DNA of 64,000 bases from Endoryza sp044226045 (GCA_044226045.1 JBGAHR010000008.1:53868-117867); one strand, 5' to 3'. Counted from the first letter of the stretch, positions 24,998 to 33,861 are shown. Numbers and translations are program-made. The notes: generated from the sequence alone by a model not told the origin.

Positions 24998-25576
24998 ATG
25001 AGTACGACAACGAAATACACACCCAGATTAGCCAGCAAGTACAAGAATGATGTTGTACCTGCTTTGATGAAACGTTTCAATTACGGCAGTATCATGGAGG
25101 TTCCGCGCCTCGAGAAGATCTGTTTGAACCGTGGGGTGAACGGTGCGGTTACCGATAAGAAAATGATCGATATCGCCATCGACGAGCTGACAATGATCAC
25201 TGGTCAGAAGGCTATTGCTACCATGTCGAAGAAGGATATCTCCAACTTCAAACTGCGTAAGAATATGCCAATCGGAGCTCGTGTAACACTTCGTGGTGCG
25301 AAGATGTATGAGTTTCTTGACCGCCTGATCGCTACGTCGCTTCCCCGTGTGCGCGACTTCAAAGGTATCAGCGAAAAATCTTTCGATGGCCGTGGTAACT
25401 ATACACTCGGTATCACCGAACAGATCATCTTCCCTGAGATCGATATCGACAAAGTGAGCAAGATCACCGGTATGGATATCACTTTCGTAACCACAGCCCG
25501 CAACAATGAAGAAGCATTCGAGCTCCTCAAAGAACTCGGAATGCCTTTTAAAAATGCCGGTAAAAAAGAAGATTAA
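24998..25576 (+). CDS. rplE: 50S ribosomal protein L5
   Basis: A 192-residue L5, which binds 5S rRNA. I start at the ATG at 24998 (MSTTTKYTPRLASKY); a TTG 33 bp upstream only adds an unlikely leader. MEVPRLEKICLNRGV, GARVTLRG and ITEQIIFPEI are characteristic. Confidence 0.97.
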   Translation: MSTTTKYTPRLASKYKNDVVPALMKRFNYGSIMEVPRLEKICLNRGVNGAVTDKKMIDIAIDELTMITGQKAIATMSKKDISNFKLRKNMPIGARVTLRGAKMYEFLDRLIATSLPRVRDFKGISEKSFDGRGNYTLGITEQIIFPEIDIDKVSKITGMDITFVTTARNNEEAFELLKELGMPFKNAGKKED

Positions 25577-25620
25577 TATTCAGTAACAAAAGTTATTGGA
25601 ACCAATAAAATAAACAAAAC

Positions 25621-25890
25621 ATGGCAAAAGAGTCAGTAAAAGCCAGGGATCGTAAAAGACAACGCATGGTAGATCAGTTCGCTGAAAAGCGCGCTGCCCT
25701 GAAAGCTGCCGGTGACTGGAAAGCACTGGACGAACTCCCCAAGAATTCATCCAAGGTAAGGTTGAAGAACCGCTGCCAGCTGTCTGGTCGTCCCCGGGGT
25801 TATATGAGATTCTTCGGAATTTCCCGTGTAACCTTCCGCGATATGGCATTGGCTGGTAAGATCCCGGGAGTGAAGAAAGCATCCTGGTAA
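25621..25890 (+). CDS. rpsN: 30S ribosomal protein S14, zinc-independent type
   Basis: An 89-residue S14 with NRCQLSGRPRGYMRFFGISR near the C-terminus. Only one cysteine is present in the usual CxxC region, so this is the zinc-free form, as in E. coli. Standard position. Confidence 0.96.
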   Translation: MAKESVKARDRKRQRMVDQFAEKRAALKAAGDWKALDELPKNSSKVRLKNRCQLSGRPRGYMRFFGISRVTFRDMALAGKIPGVKKASW

Positions 25891-25934
25891 TCGACACCAC
25901 AATCATTTTTTGAACTGTAATAATCTAAATAAAC

Positions 25935-26333
25935 ATGGTAACTGATCCTATAGCAGACTTCCTGACCAGAATCCGTAATGCTCAAATGGCTGGTCATCGC
26001 ATCGTGGAAATTCCTGCTTCTAACCTCAAAAAGCGTATCACCGAGATTTTGTACGATCAGGGATATATCCTGAAATACAAATTCGAAGATGATAACAAAC
26101 AGGGCGTGATCAAGATCGCATTGAAATATGATGCACAAACCAAAGAACCTGCCATCAAATCCATGGAGCGCATCAGCCGCCCGGGTCTGAGACAGTATGC
26201 CAGCCCTGCTGAGTTCAAGCGCGTGAAGAACGGACTGGGTGTTGCCATCATCAGCACTTCCAAAGGAGTGATGACCGATAAGCAGGCCAAGACGCAGAAC
26301 GTGGGTGGTGAAGTGCTTTGCTACGTGTATTAA
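25935..26333 (+). CDS. rpsH: 30S ribosomal protein S8
   Basis: A 132-residue S8, a central-domain assembly protein and, in enterobacteria, the spc-operon repressor. MVTDPIADFLTRIRNAQMAG and the ending GVMTDKQAKTQNVGGEVLCY are standard. A 115-bp GC-rich gap precedes rplF. Confidence 0.97.
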   Translation: MVTDPIADFLTRIRNAQMAGHRIVEIPASNLKKRITEILYDQGYILKYKFEDDNKQGVIKIALKYDAQTKEPAIKSMERISRPGLRQYASPAEFKRVKNGLGVAIISTSKGVMTDKQAKTQNVGGEVLCYVY

Positions 26334-26448
26334 TCAATTTCGCGCCCGCGCGCGACAGCTATACCCGACCAATACATTAAGCCTTGCCTATACAGGCTGA
26401 CCGGTTGGCCGGAAACAAGAATAACTCAAATCATTAAACTGAATTAAC

Positions 26449-27003
26449 ATGTCTCGTGTAGGTAAAAAACCGATTACTATTCCAGCTGGTGTAACCATCA
26501 GCGTAGGTTCGGATAATGTAGTTACCGTTAAAGGACCCAAAGGTGAACTGAAGCAGGCGATTGACCGCGATATCAAAGTGGAAGTGAAAGACAACCAGGT
26601 AGAGTTCAACCGTCCTACAGATCAGATCCGTCATCGTGCCATGCACGGTTTGTACCGCGCCCTGATCGCCAATCTTGTAAAAGGAGTAACTGAAGGTTAC
26701 AAGAAGAACCTGGAGCTGGTAGGTGTGGGTTACAAAGCCTCTAACCAGGGCAACCTGCTCGACCTGTCGCTGGGTTATTCTCACAATATCATTTTCGAAG
26801 TTCCTAAAGAACTGAAAGTGGCTACAGCTCAGGAAAAAGGTCAGAACCCGACCATTAGCCTGGAAGGTATCGACAAGCAATTGCTCGGCCAGGTAGCTGC
26901 CAAGATCCGCGGACTTCGTAAGCCAGAGCCATACAAAGGCAAGGGTGTTAAATACGTGGGTGAGTACATCCGTCGTAAAGCTGGTAAAGCTGCTGGTAAA
27001 TAA
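26449..27003 (+). CDS. rplF: 50S ribosomal protein L6
   Basis: A 184-residue L6 near the factor-binding site. MSRVGKKPITIPAGV and the C-terminal RGLRKPEPYKGKGVKYVGE are diagnostic. Confidence 0.97.
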   Translation: MSRVGKKPITIPAGVTISVGSDNVVTVKGPKGELKQAIDRDIKVEVKDNQVEFNRPTDQIRHRAMHGLYRALIANLVKGVTEGYKKNLELVGVGYKASNQGNLLDLSLGYSHNIIFEVPKELKVATAQEKGQNPTISLEGIDKQLLGQVAAKIRGLRKPEPYKGKGVKYVGEYIRRKAGKAAGK

Positions 27004-27070
27004 ATAGTAAATAAATGATTTCCGGCCTGTCTGCCCAACGGGTGGATCCGGAGGTATAAAATAAAGAACA

Positions 27071-27424
27071 ATGAACACTAAATTAGAAAGAAGGCAAAAG
27101 ATCCGCTACAACATTCGTAAAAAGGTAGCGGGTACTTCACAGAAGCCCCGTCTGTCTGTATTCAGAAGCAATGCAGATATCTATGTACAACTGATCGACG
27201 ACGTGAAGGGTGTTACCCTGGCTTCCGCTTCTTCCCGTGAGAAAGATATCGCTGCACAAAAAGGAACCAAGATCGAAAAAAGCAAACTCGTAGGCGCTGC
27301 TATCGCCCGCAAGGCTAAAGATCTCGGTATCGAAACAGTGGTATTCGATCGTGGTGGCAACCTGTATCATGGTCGTGTGAAGAGTGTGGCCGACGGTGCG
27401 CGTGAAGGAGGATTGCAATTCTAA
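27071..27424 (+). CDS. rplR: 50S ribosomal protein L18
   Basis: A 117-residue L18, which binds 5S rRNA in the central protuberance. RLSVFRSNADIYVQLIDD and VFDRGGNLYHGRVKSVADGA identify it; standard position. Confidence 0.97.
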   Translation: MNTKLERRQKIRYNIRKKVAGTSQKPRLSVFRSNADIYVQLIDDVKGVTLASASSREKDIAAQKGTKIEKSKLVGAAIARKAKDLGIETVVFDRGGNLYHGRVKSVADGAREGGLQF

Positions 27425-27452
27425 TTTCAAAACTTACATTTCAAACTGAAAT

Positions 27453-27971
27453 ATGTCAAAAGTTAATTTAAGCAGAGTTAAAGCCGGCGACCTCGAATTG
27501 AAAGAGAAAGTGGTTGCCATCAACCGCGTTGTTAAAACAACCAAGGGCGGCCGTGCTTTCAGCTTCTCAGCGCTGGTGGTAGTAGGTAATGAGCATGGTG
27601 TGGTTGGTCATGGCCTGGGAAAGGCTAAAGAAGTTCAGGAAGCCATTACCAAGGGTATCGAAGATGCAAAGAAGAACCTGATCAAGGTTCCCATCATGCA
27701 CGGTACGATTCCCCACGATCAGCTCGCCAAAGAAGGCGCTGCCAAAGTACTGATCAAGCCTGCTGCCCATGGTACAGGTGTGATCGCCGGAGGTAGCATG
27801 CGTGCGGTTCTGGAAAGCGCCGGTGTAACCGACGTATTGGCCAAATCGCTGGGTTCTGCCAACCCTCACAACGTGGTTAAAGCTACCTTCAAGGCCCTGG
27901 CCCTGCTGCGTGAGCCCATCACTGTTGCCAAACAACGCCGTCTTGGCCTGAAAAAAGTATTCAACGGGTAA
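27453..27971 (+). CDS. rpsE: 30S ribosomal protein S5
   Basis: A 172-residue S5, an accuracy and mRNA-helicase protein. KTTKGGRAFSFSALVVVGNE is the N-terminal spectinomycin-contact loop and appears wild-type; LAKSLGSANPHNVVKAT is in the C-terminal half. Confidence 0.97.
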   Translation: MSKVNLSRVKAGDLELKEKVVAINRVVKTTKGGRAFSFSALVVVGNEHGVVGHGLGKAKEVQEAITKGIEDAKKNLIKVPIMHGTIPHDQLAKEGAAKVLIKPAAHGTGVIAGGSMRAVLESAGVTDVLAKSLGSANPHNVVKATFKALALLREPITVAKQRRLGLKKVFNG

Positions 27972-28035
27972 TACCGGGTATTCTTAAAAATTCGAATGGT
28001 TTGAGGGATCACCTCCAACTTAAAACGACAGAATT

Positions 28036-28215
28036 ATGAAGAAGATCAAAATAACATTGGTAAAAAGTCCGATCGATCGCCCCGAGCGCCAGAAACAAAC
28101 CCTGGTTGCCCTGGGATTGAACAAGACGAATGCTTCCAAAGAAGTAGAAGCTACTCCCCAGATCCTCGGTATGGTTCGTAAAGTGAGCCACCTGGTGAAG
28201 GTGGAAGAGCAATAA
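28036..28215 (+). CDS. rpmD: 50S ribosomal protein L30
   Basis: A 59-residue protein between rpsE and rplO, the standard place of L30. It reads MKKIKITLVKSPIDRPERQK and continues with LVALGLNKTNASKEVEATPQ, ending HLVKVEEQ. ATG at 28036, TAA at 28213. Its stop runs straight into a GTAAAAA tandem array. Confidence 0.95.
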   Translation: MKKIKITLVKSPIDRPERQKQTLVALGLNKTNASKEVEATPQILGMVRKVSHLVKVEEQ

Positions 28216-28411
28216 GAAGTAAGAAGTAAAAAGTAAAAAGTAAAAAGTAAAAAGTAAAAAGTAAAAAGTAAAAAGTAAAAAGTAAAAAGTAAAAAGTAAA
28301 AAGTAATACCTTTTAAAGCACTTTTGAATTTCGAATTTTAAATTTTGACTTTTGAATTTTGAGTTTTGACTTTTGAATTTTGAATTTTGACTTTTGACTT
28401 TTGAATTTCCA
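28216..28411 (+). repeat. Two short-word tandem arrays between rpmD and rplO
   Basis: From 28216 to about 28305 there are roughly eleven perfect copies of the 7-mer GTAAAAA, after two GTAAGAA variants. It continues to about 28411 as about a dozen degenerate TTTTGAC/TTTTGAA words of 7-8 nt. The 243-bp gap is otherwise empty and interrupts an operon whose other gaps are mostly 20-110 bp. Confidence 0.9.
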
Positions 28412-28458
28412 ATTTAATTAAAGCGAGGGGCGATTCCCCGTAAGTAAAAATCAACATC

Positions 28459-28908
28459 ATGAAATTGCATGAAATCAGGCCCGCAAAAGGCGCCACTAAA
28501 AGAGAGAAAAGATTAGGTCGCGGTGAAGCTTCTGGTCACGGCGGAACTTCAACAAAAGGTAATAAAGGTCACCAGAGCCGCAGTGGTTTCAAGAACCGCC
28601 GTGCGCATGAAGGTGGTCAGATGCCCATCCAGCGTCGTATCCCCAAGCGTGGATTCAAGAACCCGGATCGTGTTGAGTATAAAGTATTCAACATTGGCCA
28701 GGTTGAGCAACTGGTAGCTAAATACGGTCTTCAGGAATTTTCACTGGAAACATTATATATCAATGGTCTTGCCGGCAGAACAGACAAGGTTAAACTGCTG
28801 GGTAATGGCGAGCTGAAATCCAAACTGAACTTCAAAGTAAACGCGGTGAGCGAAAAGGCAAAAGCAGCGGTTGAAGCGGCAGGCGGATCAGTTGAAATCG
28901 TAAAGTAA
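28459..28908 (+). CDS. rplO: 50S ribosomal protein L15
   Basis: A 149-residue L15 with KRLGRGEASGHGGTSTKGNK, the Gly-rich N-terminal tail, and FKNRRAHEGGQMPIQRRIPK. Standard place directly before secY. Confidence 0.97.
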   Translation: MKLHEIRPAKGATKREKRLGRGEASGHGGTSTKGNKGHQSRSGFKNRRAHEGGQMPIQRRIPKRGFKNPDRVEYKVFNIGQVEQLVAKYGLQEFSLETLYINGLAGRTDKVKLLGNGELKSKLNFKVNAVSEKAKAAVEAAGGSVEIVK

Positions 28909-28986
28909 TTTTGCGTAATTTGCCAGGCGCATTTCAGTAATGCGTCTTTTTTGTTTAAAGACTATCACTTAAATCATTGCATTTCC

Positions 28987-30327
28987 GTGAAAAAGTTCAT
29001 ACAAACTCTCAAGAATATCTGGAGCATAGAGGAGTTGAAAAGCAAGATCCTGGTAACATTGCTCCTGGTAGCGATTTACAGGCTGGGTACTCATATTGCC
29101 CTCCCGGGTATTGATACTACCAAGCTTCCCACAGGAGGTGCAGGTACCGGTATCCTGGGTCTGATTGATGCTTTCGCCGGCGGAGCCTTTTCTCAGGCTT
29201 CTATCCTCGCACTCGGTATCATGCCGTACATCTCCGCGTCTATCTTCATGCAATTGATGACGATCCTCTACCCGCCTTTCCAGAAAATGCAGAAAGAAGG
29301 GGATAGTGGTCGCAAGAAAATCACGCAATACACTCGTTACCTCACGATTGGTGTGGCTATCCTGCAGGCCTGGGCCTATGTTGGCTACCTGCACAGCCCC
29401 GGTTATGCGGAAGCGATTGTAAAATCTTATAACGACTATTTCCTGATCTCAACCATTATTGTCCTTACAGCAGGTACCCTGTTTGTAATGTGGCTGGGTG
29501 AGAGAATCACAGATAAGGGTCTTGGTAACGGTAGCTCCGTGATCATCATGGTGGGTATCCTTGCCCGATTCCCATCTGCGATCATGCAGGAATACAGTTC
29601 TATCACGGCCAAATATCCCGGTGGTGGTGGTTTGCTGATCTTTATCATCAGCCTGGCCATTCTCGTGGGTATCATCATGGGCCTGGTTATCCTGATCCAG
29701 GGTGTCAGAAAGATTCCGGTACAATATGCCAAGCAGATTGTTGGTAACAGGCAGTTCGGCGGAGCCCGTCAGTTTTTGCCTATTAAAGTAAACAGCGCCG
29801 GTGTAATGCCGATCATCTTCGCCCAGGCGATCATGTTCCTGCCCACCCTGCTGACCAACTTTGAAACAACCAAAGGAATCGCGGCTACCTTCAGTGATCA
29901 CAGTAATGTTTGGTATATGATCGTGTATGCCGTAATGGTAATCGGATTTACCTTCCTGTACACGGCCCTGATCTTTAACCCCAAACAGATCGCCGACGAT
30001 CTCAAACGCAACAATGGCTTTATTCCTGGTGTAAAACCAGGTCAGCCTACAGCAGACTATATCGGTTCCGTAATGGATAAAATCACCCTGCCCGGCGCCG
30101 TATTGCTGGCACTGGTGGGTATTCTTCCTGGTTTTGCGCTGCGCCTCGGCATCCAGAACGCTTTCTCTACTTTCTTCGGCGGTACTTCTCTGCTGATCAT
30201 GGTAGGCGTTATCCTGGATACCCTGCAACAGATCGAAACACAGTTGCTGATGCGCCAGTACGATGGCCTGATGAAGAGTGGAAGAATCCAGGGAAGACAA
30301 ACCAGTTCTTCTCCGGTATCCATGTAA
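28987..30327 (+). CDS. secY: Protein translocase subunit SecY
   Basis: A ~446-residue ten-helix inner-membrane channel of the Sec translocase. I start at the GTG at 28987 ((M)KKFIQTLKNIWSIEELKSK), which matches the usual N-terminus; a TTG 36 bp upstream is less likely. LGIMPYISASIFMQL is TM2, with plug and TM segments following, and GFIPGVKPGQPTADYI is the conserved cytoplasmic loop before TM9. It ends the ribosomal run; a terminator lies between it and map, and adk is absent. Confidence 0.96.
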   Translation: MKKFIQTLKNIWSIEELKSKILVTLLLVAIYRLGTHIALPGIDTTKLPTGGAGTGILGLIDAFAGGAFSQASILALGIMPYISASIFMQLMTILYPPFQKMQKEGDSGRKKITQYTRYLTIGVAILQAWAYVGYLHSPGYAEAIVKSYNDYFLISTIIVLTAGTLFVMWLGERITDKGLGNGSSVIIMVGILARFPSAIMQEYSSITAKYPGGGGLLIFIISLAILVGIIMGLVILIQGVRKIPVQYAKQIVGNRQFGGARQFLPIKVNSAGVMPIIFAQAIMFLPTLLTNFETTKGIAATFSDHSNVWYMIVYAVMVIGFTFLYTALIFNPKQIADDLKRNNGFIPGVKPGQPTADYIGSVMDKITLPGAVLLALVGILPGFALRLGIQNAFSTFFGGTSLLIMVGVILDTLQQIETQLLMRQYDGLMKSGRIQGRQTSSSPVSM

Positions 30328-30350
30328 TGAACGGTTAACTAATTATCGGA

Positions 30351-30389
30351 AACCTGACAACTGCTTTGCTGCATTGTCAGGTTTTTTTA
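30351..30389 (+). terminator. Terminator between secY and map
   Basis: AACCTGACA (30351-30359) pairs perfectly with TGTCAGGTT (30375-30383), followed by T residues. It closes the long rplC-secY unit, or attenuates it, only ~20 bp before the map start. Confidence 0.8.
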
Positions 30390-30400
30390 ATGAATTCAAT

Positions 30401-31201
30401 ATGATCTATTACAAAACGGAAGCAGAAGTAGAATTAATCAGACAAAGCGCCCTGCTGGTCGGACAAGCCCTGGCCGAAGTGACGCGTCATATCAAGCCAG
30501 GTGTAACCACCGATTCATTGGACAAACTCGCCGATGAGTTCATTCGCGATCATGGCGCCAAACCCAGCTTCAAGAACTTCAAAGGATACCCATTCGCTTC
30601 CTGCATCTCCGTCAATGACGCGATCGTTCACGGCTTTCCGGGCAACAAGCCCCTGGAGGATGGCGACGTAATTTCCGTTGACGTAGGCGTATATAAAAAC
30701 AACTACCACGGCGATAGCGCTTATACTTTTGCGATAGGAGATGTATCAGAGGAAGTGATGAAGTTGTTGAAAGTTACCAAGGAATCCCTCTACAGAGGCA
30801 TTGAAAAAGCTGTAGCGGGTAACCGCGTCGGTGATATTTCTTTTGCGGTTCAGGAATTTTGCGAAAAGCAACATAAATATGGCGTGGTAAGAGAACTGGT
30901 GGGCCATGGACTGGGTCGTCAGCTGCACGAAGAACCACAGGTGCCGAATTTTGGAAAAAGAGGATCTGGCCCCAAGCTACAGGAAGGACTGGTTATCGCC
31001 ATAGAACCCATGGTTAACCTGGGCGTGAAGGAAGTGTGGTATGATGATGATGGCTGGACGGTCCGCACGAAAGACGGAAAGGTTTCTGCCCATTACGAAC
31101 ATACGATTTGCGTTCGCAAGAACAAAGCTGATATTTTATCATCCTTCGAGGAAATTGAAAAGGCAGAAAGAGCGAATGGGAATCTGAAGCCGGTGATGTA
31201 A
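30401..31201 (+). CDS. map: Type I methionine aminopeptidase
   Basis: A 266-residue enzyme that removes N-terminal Met from nascent proteins. I use the ATG at 30401 (MIYYKTEAEVELIRQSALLV); the longer frame reaching into secY is spurious. The metal ligands are visible in VDVGVYKNNYHGDSAYTF (two Asp), GHGLGRQLHEEP (His) and the Glu residues in IAIEPMVNLG and HYEHTI. Typical length and the common neighbour of secY. infA, rpmJ, rpsM and the other alpha-operon genes do not follow. Confidence 0.97.
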   Translation: MIYYKTEAEVELIRQSALLVGQALAEVTRHIKPGVTTDSLDKLADEFIRDHGAKPSFKNFKGYPFASCISVNDAIVHGFPGNKPLEDGDVISVDVGVYKNNYHGDSAYTFAIGDVSEEVMKLLKVTKESLYRGIEKAVAGNRVGDISFAVQEFCEKQHKYGVVRELVGHGLGRQLHEEPQVPNFGKRGSGPKLQEGLVIAIEPMVNLGVKEVWYDDDGWTVRTKDGKVSAHYEHTICVRKNKADILSSFEEIEKAERANGNLKPVM

Positions 31202-31216
31202 AAGGGCGATTTATTG

Positions 31217-31540
31217 TTGGTTTACAGTTTACAGTTTGCGGTTTGCGGTTTGCAGTTGGCGGTTGGCAGTTCTGTCGGTTTCGCGTTTCAGGTTTATCGT
31301 TTCAGGTTTATCGTTTGCAGTTTGCGGTTTAAGGATTTGCTTATTTAATTTTCTTTTGCGTTCCTGGCGCCTCTTTGCTATCTCTGCGTTACCGAACTGC
31401 CACTGTTAATTCGAATGCCACCTTTTAACTTTTGAATTTTAACTTTTGACTTTTGACTTCTGAATTGGTCATCCGTCATCCGTCATTCGTCATCCGTCAT
31501 CGCATTGGCTCATTGACTAATTCGCACATTGACAAATTAC
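31217..31540. repeat. Mosaic of short-word repeat arrays after map
   Basis: The 339-bp gap 31202-31540 has no gene. It is a patchwork: GTTTGCGGTTTGCGG / GTTGGCGGTTGGCAG words (31217-31334, with GTTTATCGTTTCAG words inside), a CTGGCGCCTCTTTG-type stretch (31360-31400), CTTTTGACTTTTGA words (31422-31465), CATCCGTCATCCGTCATTCG words (31465-31505), and CATTGACTAATTCGCACATT words (31505-31545). The same word families recur near 28.3, 48.7-49.1, 52.7-52.9 and 63.9 kb. Confidence 0.85.
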
Positions 31541-32527
31541 TCATTCTATTTGTTTTTTGATTCTGACATAACACCAAGCGGTGAAGGGGAAGACAAGGAA
31601 TACTGCCAATGCCCAGAACGTTTTGAAGACAAGCCCGATGATCAGCGCCCAGAGTATGAGGTATACCGGGTAGGTTAACAAAAGCAATCCAAGCATTACC
31701 GAATCATAGTGAACTGTTTTCCGGGTTTTCTTCTTTACAAAATTCCTGACCGGGAGATACAGGGGTGCATTCAGTACAACACCCAGCATGCCTGGTAAAA
31801 ACAGTAATATTTTTTCGAGCAGCGAGGGCTTTCTCACCAGCAATTTTTCTCTCAGTACCCGATCGTCTTTGGGTATTTCGTAGATCAGCTCTTGCAGCTG
31901 TTGTTGCAGTTTGTTGTTAAACGCCTGGTTGCGCACCCCATCCGGCGCCGTGATGTCAATATCCTGGCGGGTGATCGGTTCCCCAAACTGAATAACGACG
32001 TTTTTTCCGAATTTTTTAAAGGAACTATAGTTGATGCCCAATGGTAATACTTTCAGTGGCACGTTTTCTTCCCATGCCTTGATCGCCAGGCGGGCCGTAC
32101 CTTTTTTCAATGGCCTCAGATGCCATTCATTGACACAAAGACCTTCGCTGAAGATCTGCACCAGCCCGTTGTTTTTAAATATGTTGATACAGTCGTTGAA
32201 AGTTTTATAATTCTCCGAGAGGTTTTCTACTCCTTCGCTGGTGCGGTACACCGGCATGATACACAGACCATGCAGGATCTTTTTTATCCTTTCTCCCTTA
32301 AATGCATCTCCTCTTGCCAGCGACCATACGGGCTCATCGAAAAGGATGTCGATCAAAATCGCATCCAGAAATGAATTCGGGTGATTGAAGGCCAGCAACA
32401 GGGGGCCTTTTGAATGGAGGTACTCAGGTTTTTTGATCTCAATATGCCTGCAAAAAATTTTCATCTCCAGGCGCACAGCAAATTTTAAGATAGAATACAG
32501 CAATTCCGGTAGTTTTACAGCAAGCAT
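31541..32527 (-). CDS. PlsC-family glycerolipid acyltransferase with C-terminal membrane anchor
   Basis: A 328-residue 1-acylglycerol-3-phosphate acyltransferase-like protein. LAFNHPNSFLDAILI is the HX5D variant of the catalytic motif, EGLCVNEWHLRPLKKGTARL corresponds to the glycerol-phosphate-binding block, and PLGINYSS follows. Two membrane helices near the C-terminus (VMLGLLLLTYPVYLILWALI and LAVFLVFPFTAW) anchor it. I start at the ATG at 32527 (MLAVKLPELLYSIL), not the longer frame into the neighbour. It probably acylates a lipid head group or lysolipid; the substrate is unknown. Its start codon interlocks with that of the divergent flavoprotein gene. Confidence 0.85.
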   Translation of the reverse strand: MLAVKLPELLYSILKFAVRLEMKIFCRHIEIKKPEYLHSKGPLLLAFNHPNSFLDAILIDILFDEPVWSLARGDAFKGERIKKILHGLCIMPVYRTSEGVENLSENYKTFNDCINIFKNNGLVQIFSEGLCVNEWHLRPLKKGTARLAIKAWEENVPLKVLPLGINYSSFKKFGKNVVIQFGEPITRQDIDITAPDGVRNQAFNNKLQQQLQELIYEIPKDDRVLREKLLVRKPSLLEKILLFLPGMLGVVLNAPLYLPVRNFVKKKTRKTVHYDSVMLGLLLLTYPVYLILWALIIGLVFKTFWALAVFLVFPFTAWCYVRIKKQIE

Positions 32528-33770
32528 GGAAGGTAATTCAAAATCCGGAAAAAAATTAATTGTCATCGGTGGTGGAGCGGCTGGTTTTTTTACAGCCGTA
32601 AATGCTGCCCGGTTGAATCCCTCCCTGCAGGTCACTATCCTCGAAAAGTCCGGCAAGATCCTTTCAAAAGTAAGAGTGAGCGGGGGAGGACGCTGCAATG
32701 TTACACATGCCTGTTTCGACATCAACGACATGATCCGTTACTATCCAAGAGGCGCGCCCTTTTTGAAAAAGGCCTTCCACCAGTTTTTTACCACGGATAC
32801 CATTCAATGGTTCGAAGAACGGTCGGTGACATTGAAGAAAGAGGCAGATGGCCGGATGTTTCCCGTTACCGATCAGTCGCAAACCATCATCGACTGTTTA
32901 ATGCGGGATGTAAACCGGTATGGAGTCGATATACAGTTTAACAGAGACATCAGAAAAGTAATTTACCGGGGTAATCAATATGTATTGAACGACGCCAACG
33001 GACAGGAATATTTCTGCGACTTTCTATGCATCGCCTGTGGGGGATTTCCCAAGGCTTCGATGTTCGGCTGGCTGGAAGAATTGGGCCATACGATTTCTCC
33101 TCCCGTTCCTTCTCTTTTTACCTTCAATCTCCCCGGTCATCCGATTACGCGACTGATGGGAGTAGTGGCTGATCCTGCCCGGGTAAAAATTACCGGTACC
33201 AAACTGGAACAGGAAGGACCCTTGTTGATTACGCATTGGGGATTGAGCGGTCCGGCGATTCTCAAACTCAGCGCCTGGGCTGCGCGCGAGCTCGCCGCGC
33301 GAAACTGGCACTTCGAGGCTGTCATCAATTGGGCGCCGGCCTATAACGACAACAGCCTGCGAGAGCAATTTCAGCAATGGCGGCAGGAAAAAGCCTCGCA
33401 AAAAGTGACCATGAAGAATGAACTCGGTCTGCCTGCCAGGCTTTGGGAGTTTTTACTCGAATCAGTCAATATTGAAGCCGATCGAAGATGGGCCGATTTG
33501 CCCGCCAAACTGGCTAATCATCTCATTCAACAGATCACTCAGTATAAAGTGGAAGTGAAGGGGAAAACGACCTTTAAGGAAGAGTTTGTTACGGCCGGTG
33601 GAATTTCCCTTTCGGAAATAGATCCGCAGACCATGAAGAGCAGAAAACTGCCGAATTTGTTTTTTGCCGGAGAAATCATGGATGTGGATGGGGTAACAGG
33701 CGGATTCAATTTTCAACATGCCTGGACCAGCGGCTTTATCGCTGCAAAAAACATCGCTCAAATAAAATGA
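32526..33770 (+). CDS. FAD/NAD(P)-dependent oxidoreductase, HI0933/BaiN family
   Basis: A 414-residue flavoprotein. KLIVIGGGAAGFFTAVNAAR is the FAD-binding Rossmann GxGxxG start, KVRVSGGGRCNVTH follows as the family's second block, LSGPAILKLS is typical of the insert domain, and the C-terminal LFFAGEIMDVDGVTGGFNFQ is the second FAD-contact motif. Members are usually annotated only as aminoacetone-oxidase-like or BaiN-like; the reaction is unknown. The ATG at 32526 is the only in-frame Met near the Rossmann motif and overlaps the divergent PlsC start in the word CATG. Confidence 0.9.
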   Translation: MEGNSKSGKKLIVIGGGAAGFFTAVNAARLNPSLQVTILEKSGKILSKVRVSGGGRCNVTHACFDINDMIRYYPRGAPFLKKAFHQFFTTDTIQWFEERSVTLKKEADGRMFPVTDQSQTIIDCLMRDVNRYGVDIQFNRDIRKVIYRGNQYVLNDANGQEYFCDFLCIACGGFPKASMFGWLEELGHTISPPVPSLFTFNLPGHPITRLMGVVADPARVKITGTKLEQEGPLLITHWGLSGPAILKLSAWAARELAARNWHFEAVINWAPAYNDNSLREQFQQWRQEKASQKVTMKNELGLPARLWEFLLESVNIEADRRWADLPAKLANHLIQQITQYKVEVKGKTTFKEEFVTAGGISLSEIDPQTMKSRKLPNLFFAGEIMDVDGVTGGFNFQHAWTSGFIAAKNIAQIK

Positions 33771-33861
33771 GTAAACTATTTTCGCGTGGGTTTAGGCTGT
33801 TCCAGCCTTCCAATGATTTTGACAGGTCATCAGACCGGTAAAATTGTTTAAATATCGACGT

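Noticed and set aside
30278..30400. N-terminal extension of methionine aminopeptidase into secY
   Set aside because: It overlaps the end of secY and the terminator hairpin; the ATG at 30401 matches the family start.
31202..31540. Hidden infA or rpmJ gene after map
   Set aside because: I read the gap in all frames: it is only repeat words, with none of the short conserved IF-1 or L36 motifs.
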